DNA of 28,484 nucleotides from an uncultured Prevotella sp. (GCA_900557255.1 USSA01000025.1:1-28484); one strand, 5' to 3'. Counted from the first letter of the stretch, positions 1-7,637 are shown. The notes: generated from the letters alone by a model not told the origin. A program made the numbers and translations.

Positions 1-76
1 TAATTGAGCAAGCAAATGTCAAAAGCAAATAATAGAGCGGCAGCCGATACATTTTGGCTGTCGCTCTTGGCGTTTT
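1..76. repeat. 77-bp repeat, copy 1 (hairpin element)
   Basis: This stretch matches 3624-3700 base for base except for one missing T in the hairpin loop (four T instead of five). It holds an 11-bp stem, GAGCGGCAGCC at 35-45 pairing with GGCTGTCGCTC at 56-66, with one G-U pair in RNA. It lies 22 bp past the stop codon of the minus-strand TonB-dependent receptor gene, so it could end that transcript. The copy may begin before the window, since it already matches at base 1. Confidence 0.85.
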
Positions 77-98
77 GAATAAAAGCAATAAAAGATAT

Positions 99-2225
99 TT
101 ATAGTCGATTCAGCTCTGCATTACCGGCACCAGTTCCCTTGTACTTGCTACGTGTGGTATTGAACTTATAGCGAAGGGTGAGTTGCAGGTCTCTCGTACC
201 TCGCTTAGATACTTGCAGGAGTTCCATCTTCTGGTTATAGAGCAAGTCGGCATCCCAACATTTATAAAGCAGGTCGTTGCCTTTTATTTCCAAGGTAAGG
301 GCATCCTTTAGGAATGACTTACTGATGCTGACATCCAGTACATGCTGCTCTTTGGCAAGATATACGTTCATTGTGTTACCCTTGCTCTGATAGCGATAAT
401 CCACGTTAAGAGTGATGCCGCATGGCAAGGAGAAGGCATTGTTGAAGTTGCCCATGAAGATAGGACGATTCAAGCGATAAGATGCCACATCAGTATGGAG
501 GGTGAACCAGGGTTTCTGCATGCCCAGGTTGATTTGCGGCGCCCAAATGCCTATCTTTGGAGCGGCACTGATGTAGGCAGTCATGCTCTTGAGACTCTTC
601 ACGTTCTTACGACTTATCATGGTAATAGCTTCGTTGCCAGGTATTTGCTCCGCCCAATAGATGATGGCATTGCGAGAGTCCTTGTAGTTGACCATAAACT
701 GGATGAACTTCCATACACCCGATAATTCCACTCTGTGATTAGTTTCGTTGTCAAGATAAGGATTACCAGTCTGGCGAGTAAATCGATTCATATAAGATAC
801 ATTGTTGCTCAGTTGACTATATGAAGGACGAGAGGTCTTTACCGAATAGCTCAACTGTGCCATTACCTTACCTATCTTTGCACCATAGCTGATGGCAGGA
901 AAGAGGTTACGGAAGGAGCGACTCTGCTCGGGCTGATAGATGCCTGCATCATAATACTTGAATCTTACATACTCGTATCGCAATCCTGCCGTGATGTTTC
1001 CTATCGGGGTGAGGTGCACATATTGGATGAATGGACTTGCCGTCTGCTCCTCCAACTTGCTATAAGAGTTGGCGAGGAGGTCGGTGCGATTCACTTCGTA
1101 GTCATCGTTACGATGAGTATTTATATACTCAGCTCCATAGGAGAGATTACCGCCTAAGAGAGGAGAGGTAATTACGAGTTTGGTAGCTACCATCTTATTG
1201 CTCACACGATTCTTGGAGTTGATGTTACGAGAATCGTGCTCCTGGCTCTGTTCATCGCTATAGGCATAAGCCCTGTTTGTACTGAAATAGAGGTCGGTAT
1301 TCAGGTCAATAGTGGTCTTGCCCAAAGTGCCGTTGTAGTAGGCATTCAATTGATGGCTAGGGTTATTCTTGTCGACCGTCAGACCATCGGTTTTGATATA
1401 GTCGTAAAACTTACCGTCGGCAGTCACCTGACTATCAAAAAAATCTTTTGAGCGAGAATAGCCTGGCGAGGTCAAGGTGTATCTCGCACCAATGGAATGA
1501 TTGGCATTGAAATCATAGCTAAAACCACTGATAAGACGGTGCGATTCTATGCGGCCTGTTACTTCGTTGTTGTTATGCTGTTGCCAAAGCGTATCGACAT
1601 GTACAGTCTGTTCGTAGGTGGCCTTTTGCATCCATGTTGCATCAGAGAACTTATAAGTGGCAAAGAGATTCAGTCCATTATGACGATAGTTCATGTTAAC
1701 CTGTTGGATGGTATTGTCATGCTTATTGTACCAATACACAGAGCGAGTATCAAAGCCGAAGCCTTCGCCTTTCTTCTTGATGGTCTTGATTTTGATTACC
1801 GCATTTACCGAAGCATCGTAGGTAGCTCCTGGATTCTGGATGACTTCCACACTCTTGATGTCGGAAGATTTGATGTTATCCAACTCACTGATGTCTTGCA
1901 TCTTCCTGCCGTTGATATATATAATAGGTGTACCCTTGCCGACCACCTCATATCCATCTTTCTTCTTCACGATGCTCGGCACATGCTTCAATACATCTTC
2001 AGCCGTACCCATCTTGCTAAGCACGGTTCCTGCCACATTGGTCAGCAGTCCTTCGTGGGTCTTCTTATATTGAGGAAGATGAGCTTTCACCACCACTTCG
2101 CCAAGTTCTTTGGAGAACTTATCAAATAGGGTCGTGTCGGAAATCTGTTCACCATTGATGTTCTGTGCCATCATCTGTGTTATGGTAATGCCACAGAAGG
2201 ATGCTACTAACGCAAGTCTTTTCAT
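99..2225 (-). CDS. TonB-dependent outer-membrane receptor (plug plus beta-barrel)
   Basis: The predicted 708-aa protein is an outer-membrane receptor of the type that imports ligands with energy from TonB. It begins with a signal peptide (MKRLALVASFCGITITQMMA, cut before QNING). A plug domain follows at roughly residues 35-150, with the typical runs IIYINGRKM, IKSVEVIQNPGATYDA and VIKIKT. The rest is a long beta-barrel rich in alternating aromatic strands, ending near LQLTLRYKFN. The start was placed at the Met at 2225 because the signal peptide begins there; the longer in-frame start at 2282 adds 19 polar residues. Unlike SusC it has no carboxypeptidase-regulatory domain in front, and no SusD gene is beside it, so it is more likely a CirA/OMP_b-brl_3-type receptor than a glycan transporter. 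The ligand is unknown. A CTGTCTA repeat cluster lies 123-162 bp upstream. Confidence 0.85.
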   Translation of the reverse strand: MKRLALVASFCGITITQMMAQNINGEQISDTTLFDKFSKELGEVVVKAHLPQYKKTHEGLLTNVAGTVLSKMGTAEDVLKHVPSIVKKKDGYEVVGKGTPIIYINGRKMQDISELDNIKSSDIKSVEVIQNPGATYDASVNAVIKIKTIKKKGEGFGFDTRSVYWYNKHDNTIQQVNMNYRHNGLNLFATYKFSDATWMQKATYEQTVHVDTLWQQHNNNEVTGRIESHRLISGFSYDFNANHSIGARYTLTSPGYSRSKDFFDSQVTADGKFYDYIKTDGLTVDKNNPSHQLNAYYNGTLGKTTIDLNTDLYFSTNRAYAYSDEQSQEHDSRNINSKNRVSNKMVATKLVITSPLLGGNLSYGAEYINTHRNDDYEVNRTDLLANSYSKLEEQTASPFIQYVHLTPIGNITAGLRYEYVRFKYYDAGIYQPEQSRSFRNLFPAISYGAKIGKVMAQLSYSVKTSRPSYSQLSNNVSYMNRFTRQTGNPYLDNETNHRVELSGVWKFIQFMVNYKDSRNAIIYWAEQIPGNEAITMISRKNVKSLKSMTAYISAAPKIGIWAPQINLGMQKPWFTLHTDVASYRLNRPIFMGNFNNAFSLPCGITLNVDYRYQSKGNTMNVYLAKEQHVLDVSISKSFLKDALTLEIKGNDLLYKCWDADLLYNQKMELLQVSKRGTRDLQLTLRYKFNTTRSKYKGTGAGNAELNRL

Positions 2226-2347
2226 TTTCTTACTATTCTTTATGTTGTTACTATTCTTATTTGTTGCTAAATAGCAAGGCAACGGCTATGCCAAAAACAT
2301 AAACAATTGATTATCAGAATATATAGAAACAAAGTCCATAAAACGAC

Positions 2348-2387
2348 CTGTCTAAATACTTGACACGGCTGTCTAGTTATTAGACAG
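2348..2387. promoter_or_regulatory. CTGTCTA operator-like cluster
   Basis: CTGTCTA occurs at 2348-2354 and again at 2369-2375, exactly 21 bp apart. Its reverse complement TAGACAG follows at 2381-2387, making a perfect 7-bp dyad with a 5-nt spacer. The cluster sits about 123 bp upstream of the minus-strand receptor start in an otherwise AT-rich 313-bp gene-free stretch (2226-2538). Two helical turns between half-sites suggest a dimeric regulator. Which protein binds is unknown. Confidence 0.45.
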
Positions 2388-2499
2388 AAAACCCATCAAA
2401 AAGGTTACGATGCGACACCATCTCCTTCATATACTCATGGTATTATTATTGTATTCTTGCTGCAAAAGACTGAAAAACATTGAAATAGCAAAATCTATC

Positions 2500-2551
2500 A
2501 CATTTTTATGAGGGACTTTTCGAGTTATCCATACACTTTTATGAGGGACTT
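2500..2551. repeat. Short direct repeat spanning a gene end
   Basis: A 19-bp unit (acatttttatgagggactt) at 2500-2518 recurs with one mismatch at 2533-2551, a period of 33 bp. The second copy covers the last codons and the stop codon of the minus-strand lipoprotein gene, so the gene end appears to be duplicated just downstream of itself. Confidence 0.6.
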
Positions 2552-3147
2552 CCTACTTTTTCGTCTTTTGCTGTATCTTTTTGTATTTCAATTGGCTCTA
2601 TTTCCAACTGATCAAAAATTATTTTATCTGAATTGCAAATTTCATTTTTAAATTTAGAGATATTTTTATTAGAAGCATTATTCAAATATACGACAATTCT
2701 ATTTTGAATAGGTCTGATACTAACAGCAACCCACCCAATTTCGTCTCGCAATGCGGCTTTCTTGGCAAAAGATACTTGCAATTTAGCGTTTAATTCTTTT
2801 AATTCTTGAAGAGAATAAGTACAAGATACAAATGTCACATTTAAATCTGTGCCTAGTCTTTTCTTTATATCTTCTATTCCTTTTGGACTTCCATTTTTGA
2901 CCATGACAATAAGTTTATTTGCCTTGACATATGAGCCTCCAAAATATTCTGGTGTTATTATGTCATCAGATGTTGTGTTGTTTTCCCTTACTGCAACATT
3001 TGCATAAGAATCATATAACTTTTCATTAAGTTGTTCTATGTTGCTTGCATAAGAAGGACTACACTTATTACTATTCTCTGCACAAGAAGAGATAAATCCT
3101 AAAAGGATTAAAGAGAAGATTGTAAAGTATAAATTCTTACTATTCAT
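2539..3147 (-). CDS. Uncharacterised lipoprotein, weakly like a protease propeptide
   Basis: The 202-aa product has a clear lipoprotein signal peptide (MNSKNLYFTIFSLILLGF followed by the lipobox ISSC at residue 22), so it should be anchored to a membrane facing the periplasm or the cell surface. The mature part is a single soluble domain with no further membrane segment. The run from KLIVMVKNG to RIVVYLNNAS alternates helices and strands, and the phrase with an invariant-looking Asn before a hydrophobic strand (IQNRIVVYLN) recalls the propeptide repeats of alpha-lytic-type S1 proteases. No protease domain is attached or nearby, so this resemblance is only an impression. Its coding sequence is much more AT-rich than its neighbours, which fits recent acquisition together with the broken KilA-N gene 67 bp upstream. 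The function is unknown. Confidence 0.7.
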   Translation of the reverse strand: MNSKNLYFTIFSLILLGFISSCAENSNKCSPSYASNIEQLNEKLYDSYANVAVRENNTTSDDIITPEYFGGSYVKANKLIVMVKNGSPKGIEDIKKRLGTDLNVTFVSCTYSLQELKELNAKLQVSFAKKAALRDEIGWVAVSIRPIQNRIVVYLNNASNKNISKFKNEICNSDKIIFDQLEIEPIEIQKDTAKDEKVGSPS

Positions 3148-3214
3148 AGTTGATAAAATTTAATAATACTACAGCATGGGTTAGTTCCACCCATCGAATC
3201 GGGCTCAAATGCTC

Positions 3215-3382
3215 TCAAAGTCCTAAGTACTCCAAGGTGTTTTTGGAACGCAACCAATTCTTTACCACATCTTTGGGCTCAATGGGATTCTTCTGCCTTG
3301 CAATATCGGTAATGCAGATGTAATCAACACCATCTTTTGTTAGTGTTTTTTTCGTTTGGTTTCTTACAATAATCTTTGCCAT
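3215..3382 (-). pseudogene. KilA-N domain protein, N-terminal remnant
   Basis: Read on the minus strand from ATG at 3382 this gives 55 codons and a TGA. The middle reads YICITDIARQ, then PKDVVKNWLRSKNTLEYLGL, which is the conserved start of bacterial KilA-N domain proteins (family knowledge: this DNA-binding domain usually continues with a Trp-Glu and about 200 more residues). Here the stop TGA falls exactly where the usual TGG Trp codon would be, and the sequence after it no longer resembles the family. It is therefore a truncated remnant and not a working gene. Confidence 0.7.
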
Positions 3383-3494
3383 AAGATATTTGTTTTTGCA
3401 TTCATTTTTAGATTTTTGCGTTGTCGGTTTCCCGATTGCGAATGCGAATATACGAAAAATATCGCTAAAATGGGAACAAAAGAATAAAAAAAGG

Positions 3495-3602
3495 ATGAAA
3501 TTTCGAAATAAGACTTGGTTTTTAACGGTTGTTATAGCATTGGCGCACGTTTATTGTAGTATTAAGATTGCAAAGACTATAAATAATGATAAAGGCATTT
3601 AG
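3495..3602 (+). CDS. Possible 35-aa membrane peptide
   Basis: A short reading frame begins MKFRNKTWFLTVVIALAHVY and is preceded by a purine-rich stretch (aaaaaagg) right at the ATG. It has a basic N-terminus, one hydrophobic segment of about 14 residues and a Lys-rich tail, which would fit a single-pass membrane peptide. No homologue is recognised and no promoter is evident, so it may be chance. The longer frame starting at 3390 adds residues with no sign of coding. Confidence 0.2.
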   Translation: MKFRNKTWFLTVVIALAHVYCSIKIAKTINNDKGI

Positions 3603-3623
3603 TGAGGAAAAAGAAAAAAAGAT

Positions 3624-3700
3624 TAATTGAGCAAGCAAATGTCAAAAGCAAATAATAGAGCGGCAGCCGATACATTTTTGGCTGTCGCTCTTGGCGTTTT
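3624..3700. repeat. 77-bp repeat, copy 2 (hairpin element)
   Basis: Second copy of the element at 1-76, with one extra T in the loop. The stem arms are 3658-3668 and 3680-3690. Its final bases TTG at 3691-3693 form the upstream half of the promoter for the following gene. Confidence 0.85.
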
Positions 3701-3721
3701 AAGAAAAAGTTATTACCTTTG
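3691..3721 (+). promoter_or_regulatory. Promoter of the MmeI-like gene
   Basis: TTG at 3691-3693 and TACCTTTG at 3714-3721 are 20 nt apart, matching the Bacteroidota housekeeping pattern (TTG, 19-21 nt, TANNTTTG). The -33 half lies inside the 77-bp repeat. The predicted leader is about 65 nt. Confidence 0.6.
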
Positions 3722-3757
3722 CCAACAGGAAGAGACAACGCAAGAGTAGCCGACGAA

Positions 3758-3785
3758 TTCTTCACTCTTCGTTCTTCACTCTTCA
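3758..3785. repeat. 14-bp tandem repeat in the leader
   Basis: TTCTTCACTCTTCG (3758-3771) is followed directly by a second copy with a final A (3772-3785), ending 9 bp before the ATG of the MmeI-like gene. It takes the place where a ribosome binding site would be expected. Confidence 0.6.
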
Positions 3786-3794
3786 CTTACGAAC

Positions 3795-6560
3795 ATGACA
3801 GAGAAACAACAAAGCATGGCTGCCGCTGCCTTCGCCAAGCGATGGGAAGGCCGGGGATATGAGAAGGGCGAGAGCCAGACATTCTGGATAGAACTCCTCA
3901 CCGAGATTTTCGGGGTGGAGAGTCCTTCAGTGTTCATCACCTTCGAGCAACAGGCACAGCTCGACCATACATCCTTCATCGACGGAATGATTCCCTCCAC
4001 CCATGTGATGATAGAGCAGAAATCACTGGGCAAGGATTTGCGACAAGCCATCAAGCAGAGCGATGGCACACTCCTCACTCCCTTCCAGCAGGCACAGCGA
4101 TACTCTGCCGTGTTGCCCTACTCCGAGCGACCTCGCTGGATCGTTACCTGCAACTTCGCCGAGTTTGATGTCTATGATATGGAGAACCCAAAGGGTGAGC
4201 CATCCCGTATTCTCCTCAAAGACTTGGAGAAGGAGTACTATCGCCTGCAATTCCTGGTAGAGCAGCAGGGCATTCACCTGCAACGAGAGATGGAGGTATC
4301 GATGAAAGCTGGCGAGATTGTCGGCAAACTCTATGATGCCTTTGTTACTCAGTATGATGCCAATGACCCTCAATCACTGCGTTACCTGAACATTCTTTGC
4401 GTGAGGTTGGTTTTCTGCCTCTATGCTGAGGATGCAGGAATCTTCGGCAAACGAGATATGTTCCATGATTTCTTGGCTCATTATCAGACGGAAGATATGA
4501 GAATGGCTCTAGTACAACTCTTCGAGGTTCTCAATACCCCTGCCGACAAGCGAAGCAAGTATCTCAATCCCTCGCTTGCCGCCTTTCCATATACCAATGG
4601 CGGACTCTTTGCCGAGGATATTGACATTCCGCAGTTCACCGACGAACTGCGTGATACGCTCCTGCAGCACGCCTCGCTCGATTTCGACTGGAGCGAGATT
4701 TCTCCAACCATCTTCGGCGGAGTGTTTGAAAGTACCCTCAATCCTGAGACTCGACGTTCAGGAGGTATGCACTACACCTCGATAGAGAATATCCACAAGG
4801 TTATCGACCCTCTGTTTTATAACGACCTTCGAACAGCGTTCGAAGACTGTTTGGAGGAAAGCAACATCAAGAAACGTATGCAGCAACTTCATGCCTTGCA
4901 AGACAAGATAGCAGAATTGCGTTTCTTCGACCCGGCGTGCGGTTCAGGTAACTTCCTCACGGAGACTTACCTTTCGCTCAGAAGACTGGAGAACGAGATT
5001 ATCAAGCAGATATACAGCGTGGAGCAACTTAATGCCTTCGAGAATCCCATCAAGGTGAACATTCATCAGTTTTACGGCATCGAAATCAATGACTTCGCCG
5101 TCACCGTAGCCACCACCGCTCTCTGGATAAGCGAGGCGCAGATGATGGCAGAGACAGAGAAGATCATCCACCACGACATCGACTTCCTGCCGCTGAAGAG
5201 CTACGCCAACATCCATGAGGGCAATTCTTTGCAAATTGCCTGGGAGGAGGTATGTCCGAAAGAAGAGGTGGATTATATCATAGGTAATCCACCATTTGTG
5301 GGTTATTCATTGCAAAGCAAGGAGCAAAAGGCTGACTTGCTCAATATTTTCGTGGATGAAAAGGGCAAACCATATAAGACAGCTGGCAAGATAGACTACG
5401 TGGCTGCTTGGTATTACAAGGCTGCCCAAATGATGCAGAACACTAACATCCACGCAGCTCTTGTCTCCACCAATTCCATCACACAAGGAGAGCAGGTTGC
5501 AGCGATATGGAAACCTCTCAAAGAAATGTTTGGCATACATATCGACTTCGCTTATCGCACCTTCAGATGGGATAGCGAAGCTAGCCTGAAGGCACATGTA
5601 CATTGCGTGATTATCGGATTCTCTGATGCCCCTACTAACAAGCCAAAAATATTGTTTGACAATGGACAGGCGATAGAGGCGAAGAACATCAATGGGTATC
5701 TGATAGATGCGCCAGATGTTTTCGTGGAAAGCAGAAATAAAGCTCTTTGCGATATTCCGCTTATGACAAAAGGTAGCCAACCTACAGACGATGGCAACTT
5801 GATTATAGAGGCAGACGAATATGAAGACTTCATTACAAAAGAACCCAATGCCAACAAATTTATACGTCCATTCGTAGGTGCGCAAGAGTTTTTGAATAAG
5901 AAAAAGCGTTGGTGCCTTTGGCTTGTTGGAGCTTCACCATCAGAACTTAAAGCATTGTCCGAAGTGAGAAAAAGAGTGGAAGCCGTCAGAGAGTTCCGGC
6001 TAAAGAGCAAGAAAGAGGCAACAAGAAAGAAAGCCGACATGCCAACCCTCTTTGATGAAAGAAGAGCCTCAACTACAGAGTACATTATTGTTCCAAGGCA
6101 CTCGTCGGAAAACAGAAAATATATTCCAATGGGATTTGTCAATCCGAATATCATCGCAAGCGATGCTGTTCTTACAATACAGAATGCCACTTTCTACCAC
6201 TTCGGCATTTTGGAGTCGAACGTCCACATGGCATGGATGCGAGCAGTATGCGGTCGCTTGAAGAGCGATTACCGCTATAGCAAGGACGTGGTGTATAACA
6301 ACTTTCCATGGCCATCGCCTACTGCCGAGCAAAAGGCAAAGATAGAGCAGAGTGCCCAGGCGATACTCGATGCCCGCGCCCTATACCCCGACTCCTCTCT
6401 CGCCGACCTCTACGACCCGACACTCATGCCAAAAGAGCTTTTACAAGCACATCGCCAGAACGACCGAGCCGTGATGTCAGCCTATGGTTTCTCCACCAAG
6501 ATGACGGAGAGTGAATGCGTAGCGGAGCTGTTCAAGAAGTATGCAGAAATGGTGGAATAA
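3795..6560 (+). CDS. MmeI-like restriction-modification enzyme (Type IIL)
   Basis: The 921-aa product fits single-chain enzymes that cut unmodified DNA and methylate adenine at the N6 position. In order it shows an N-terminal nuclease domain with D63 and E74-Q-K76 (spaced D-X10-E-X-K, close to the D-X9-EXK of MmeI), a helical spacer at about 150-360, a methyltransferase core with the S-adenosylmethionine motif DPACGSG at 379-385 and the catalytic motif NPPF at 498-501, a target-recognition region at about 600-820, and a C-terminal helical tail with YDPTLMP and AHRQND. Motif I before motif IV is the gamma-class order. All key residues are present, so it should be both nuclease and methyltransferase; this is family inference, and methylation alone is possible. 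No separate restriction or specificity subunit is adjacent, as expected for Type IIL. It has its own promoter and stands alone between repeat-rich sequences, which suggests horizontal transfer. Confidence 0.88.
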   Translation: MTEKQQSMAAAAFAKRWEGRGYEKGESQTFWIELLTEIFGVESPSVFITFEQQAQLDHTSFIDGMIPSTHVMIEQKSLGKDLRQAIKQSDGTLLTPFQQAQRYSAVLPYSERPRWIVTCNFAEFDVYDMENPKGEPSRILLKDLEKEYYRLQFLVEQQGIHLQREMEVSMKAGEIVGKLYDAFVTQYDANDPQSLRYLNILCVRLVFCLYAEDAGIFGKRDMFHDFLAHYQTEDMRMALVQLFEVLNTPADKRSKYLNPSLAAFPYTNGGLFAEDIDIPQFTDELRDTLLQHASLDFDWSEISPTIFGGVFESTLNPETRRSGGMHYTSIENIHKVIDPLFYNDLRTAFEDCLEESNIKKRMQQLHALQDKIAELRFFDPACGSGNFLTETYLSLRRLENEIIKQIYSVEQLNAFENPIKVNIHQFYGIEINDFAVTVATTALWISEAQMMAETEKIIHHDIDFLPLKSYANIHEGNSLQIAWEEVCPKEEVDYIIGNPPFVGYSLQSKEQKADLLNIFVDEKGKPYKTAGKIDYVAAWYYKAAQMMQNTNIHAALVSTNSITQGEQVAAIWKPLKEMFGIHIDFAYRTFRWDSEASLKAHVHCVIIGFSDAPTNKPKILFDNGQAIEAKNINGYLIDAPDVFVESRNKALCDIPLMTKGSQPTDDGNLIIEADEYEDFITKEPNANKFIRPFVGAQEFLNKKKRWCLWLVGASPSELKALSEVRKRVEAVREFRLKSKKEATRKKADMPTLFDERRASTTEYIIVPRHSSENRKYIPMGFVNPNIIASDAVLTIQNATFYHFGILESNVHMAWMRAVCGRLKSDYRYSKDVVYNNFPWPSPTAEQKAKIEQSAQAILDARALYPDSSLADLYDPTLMPKELLQAHRQNDRAVMSAYGFSTKMTESECVAELFKKYAEMVE

Positions 6561-6573
6561 AGAATTTGCAATA

Positions 6574-6678
6574 TAAGCCAACAAGGGCATTTGCCGACAA
6601 TACTTCTTCATCTATAAGATAGGCAAGTACAAGGAAAAGAGAACCAAGGACGTAGATACTTCCAGAATGGGAGTAAAC
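6574..6678 (+). pseudogene. Possible coding remnant downstream of the MmeI-like gene
   Basis: One + frame is open here for about 34 codons between two stops and reads IYKIGKYKEKRTKDVDTS near its end, with a codon pattern that looks like real protein. It has no start codon near its beginning and I do not recognise the family. It may be the tail of a lost gene. Confidence 0.2.
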
Positions 6679-6734
6679 TAGCGAATTTCTTAAAAAATCG
6701 TCAGTAAACAAGCGCACTTTCTTAAAAAATCGTC
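6672..6734. repeat. 31/32-bp tandem repeat
   Basis: Two units, 6672-6702 and 6703-6734, both start AGTAAAC and both end TTTCTTAAAAAATCGTC, differing at three internal positions including a 1-bp indel. They lie just upstream of the proC promoter. A third, partial start (TACAAAC) follows at 6735. Confidence 0.7.
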
Positions 6735-6765
6735 TACAAACTGCTCTTTTTTCTGATAAAAGTAG

Positions 6766-6773
6766 TATCTTTG
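6766..6773 (+). promoter_or_regulatory. proC promoter -7 box
   Basis: TATCTTTG matches TANNTTTG and lies 32 bp before the proC start. No convincing TTG is seen 20 nt upstream. Confidence 0.5.
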
Positions 6774-6805
6774 CACCGTAATTGCATTTTAACTATAAGA
6801 CGACA

Positions 6806-7588
6806 ATGAAAATAACAATTATCGGAGCAGGTGCTATGGGCGGTGCCATGGCTGAAGGACTCTTGCAGAGCGAGAAGTTCACTCCATCAGATATTACGGT
6901 ATCTGACCATAACCAACCAGTATTGGATCACTTCGCAAGCGAAGGAGCCAGCATAACCCTCGACAACCAGTTGGCTTGCCATGGCGCAGACATCATTTGC
7001 GTGGTAGTAAAGCCATGGTGCGTGGAGAAGACATTAAAGGGAATCAAGGATGCACTCAACTACAAGAATCAGAAACTCGTGGTCGTTGCAGCCGGTGTGC
7101 CATCAGCCAACATCAAGGAGTGGCTGGACAAGGATGGCATCACCCCAACCTTCTTCCTCGTGATGCCAAACATCGCCATCGCCTATAAGCAGTCGATGAC
7201 CTTCATCACTCCTGTAGATGCATCTGCTACAGAAATCCAGCAGATTACAGAAATCTTTGATGAATTGGGCGAAAGCCTCATCATGGAAGAACGTCTCTTC
7301 CCAGCAGCTACCGCTATGTCGTGTGCCATCGCTTACGCCATGCGCTATGTAAGAGCCAATGTAGAAGGCGGCGTAGAGATGGGCTTCAAGGCTAAGGATG
7401 CCCAGAAGATTGTCTTGCAGACCATCAAGGGTGCCGTAGAGCTGCTTCAGGAAACAGGCGAACACCCAGAGGCTGCCATTGATAAAGTAACAACTCCTGG
7501 CGGCTGCACCATCAAGGGCTTGAATACCATGGAACAAGGCGGCTTTACCAGCGCAGTAATCAATGGTTTATTGGCAGGAAAGAAATAA
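6806..7588 (+). CDS. proC: Pyrroline-5-carboxylate reductase
   Basis: This 260-aa enzyme makes the last step of proline synthesis, reducing 1-pyrroline-5-carboxylate with NAD(P)H in the cytoplasm. The N-terminus shows the dinucleotide-binding loop GAGAMGGAMAEGLL starting at residue 7. The family signature near the C-terminus is clear (TTPGGCTIKGL, then MEQGGF). Length is normal for the family. The start was set at the ATG at 6806, right before MKITIIG; an upstream in-frame TTG at 6782 would add eight residues that no family member needs. It has its own promoter and its own terminator, so it is a single-gene unit. proB lies 2.5 kb downstream, and proA is not in the window. Confidence 0.95.
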   Translation: MKITIIGAGAMGGAMAEGLLQSEKFTPSDITVSDHNQPVLDHFASEGASITLDNQLACHGADIICVVVKPWCVEKTLKGIKDALNYKNQKLVVVAAGVPSANIKEWLDKDGITPTFFLVMPNIAIAYKQSMTFITPVDASATEIQQITEIFDELGESLIMEERLFPAATAMSCAIAYAMRYVRANVEGGVEMGFKAKDAQKIVLQTIKGAVELLQETGEHPEAAIDKVTTPGGCTIKGLNTMEQGGFTSAVINGLLAGKK

Positions 7589-7603
7589 GAAAATGATACA
7601 ATG

Positions 7604-7637
7604 AATGCTGCACAGATTACTTTATTTGTGCAGCATT
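7604..7637 (+). terminator. proC terminator
   Basis: A perfect 11-bp stem pairs AATGCTGCACA (7604-7614) with TGTGCAGCATT (7627-7637), followed by TTTC and T-rich sequence. It lies 15 bp past the proC stop. Confidence 0.8.

Larger units (their letters stand above)
3148..3794. other. 647-bp gene-poor stretch
   Basis: This stretch holds the KilA-N remnant, a doubtful 35-aa frame, the second 77-bp repeat, a promoter and a 14-bp tandem repeat, each listed separately. No intact conventional gene is seen. Confidence 0.7.

Noticed and set aside
1497..2129. A 210-codon + frame opposite the TonB receptor gene
   Set aside because: Shadow of the receptor gene; the protein has no recognisable domain and the sense strand encodes a clear plug domain here.
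1..3700. The 77-bp repeats considered as insertion-sequence ends or att sites
   Set aside because: They are in direct rather than inverted orientation, and there is no transposase or integrase gene between them.
3577..3786. A 69-codon minus-strand frame across repeat copy 2
   Set aside because: It crosses a non-coding repeat, a promoter and a simple repeat, and reads as low-complexity sequence.
5307..6190. Two overlapping minus-strand frames inside the MmeI-like gene
   Set aside because: They overlap each other and the catalytic core of the sense gene, with no coding features of their own.
6672..6734. Tandem repeat considered as a CRISPR array
   Set aside because: Only two units directly abutting with no spacers, and no cas gene in the window.
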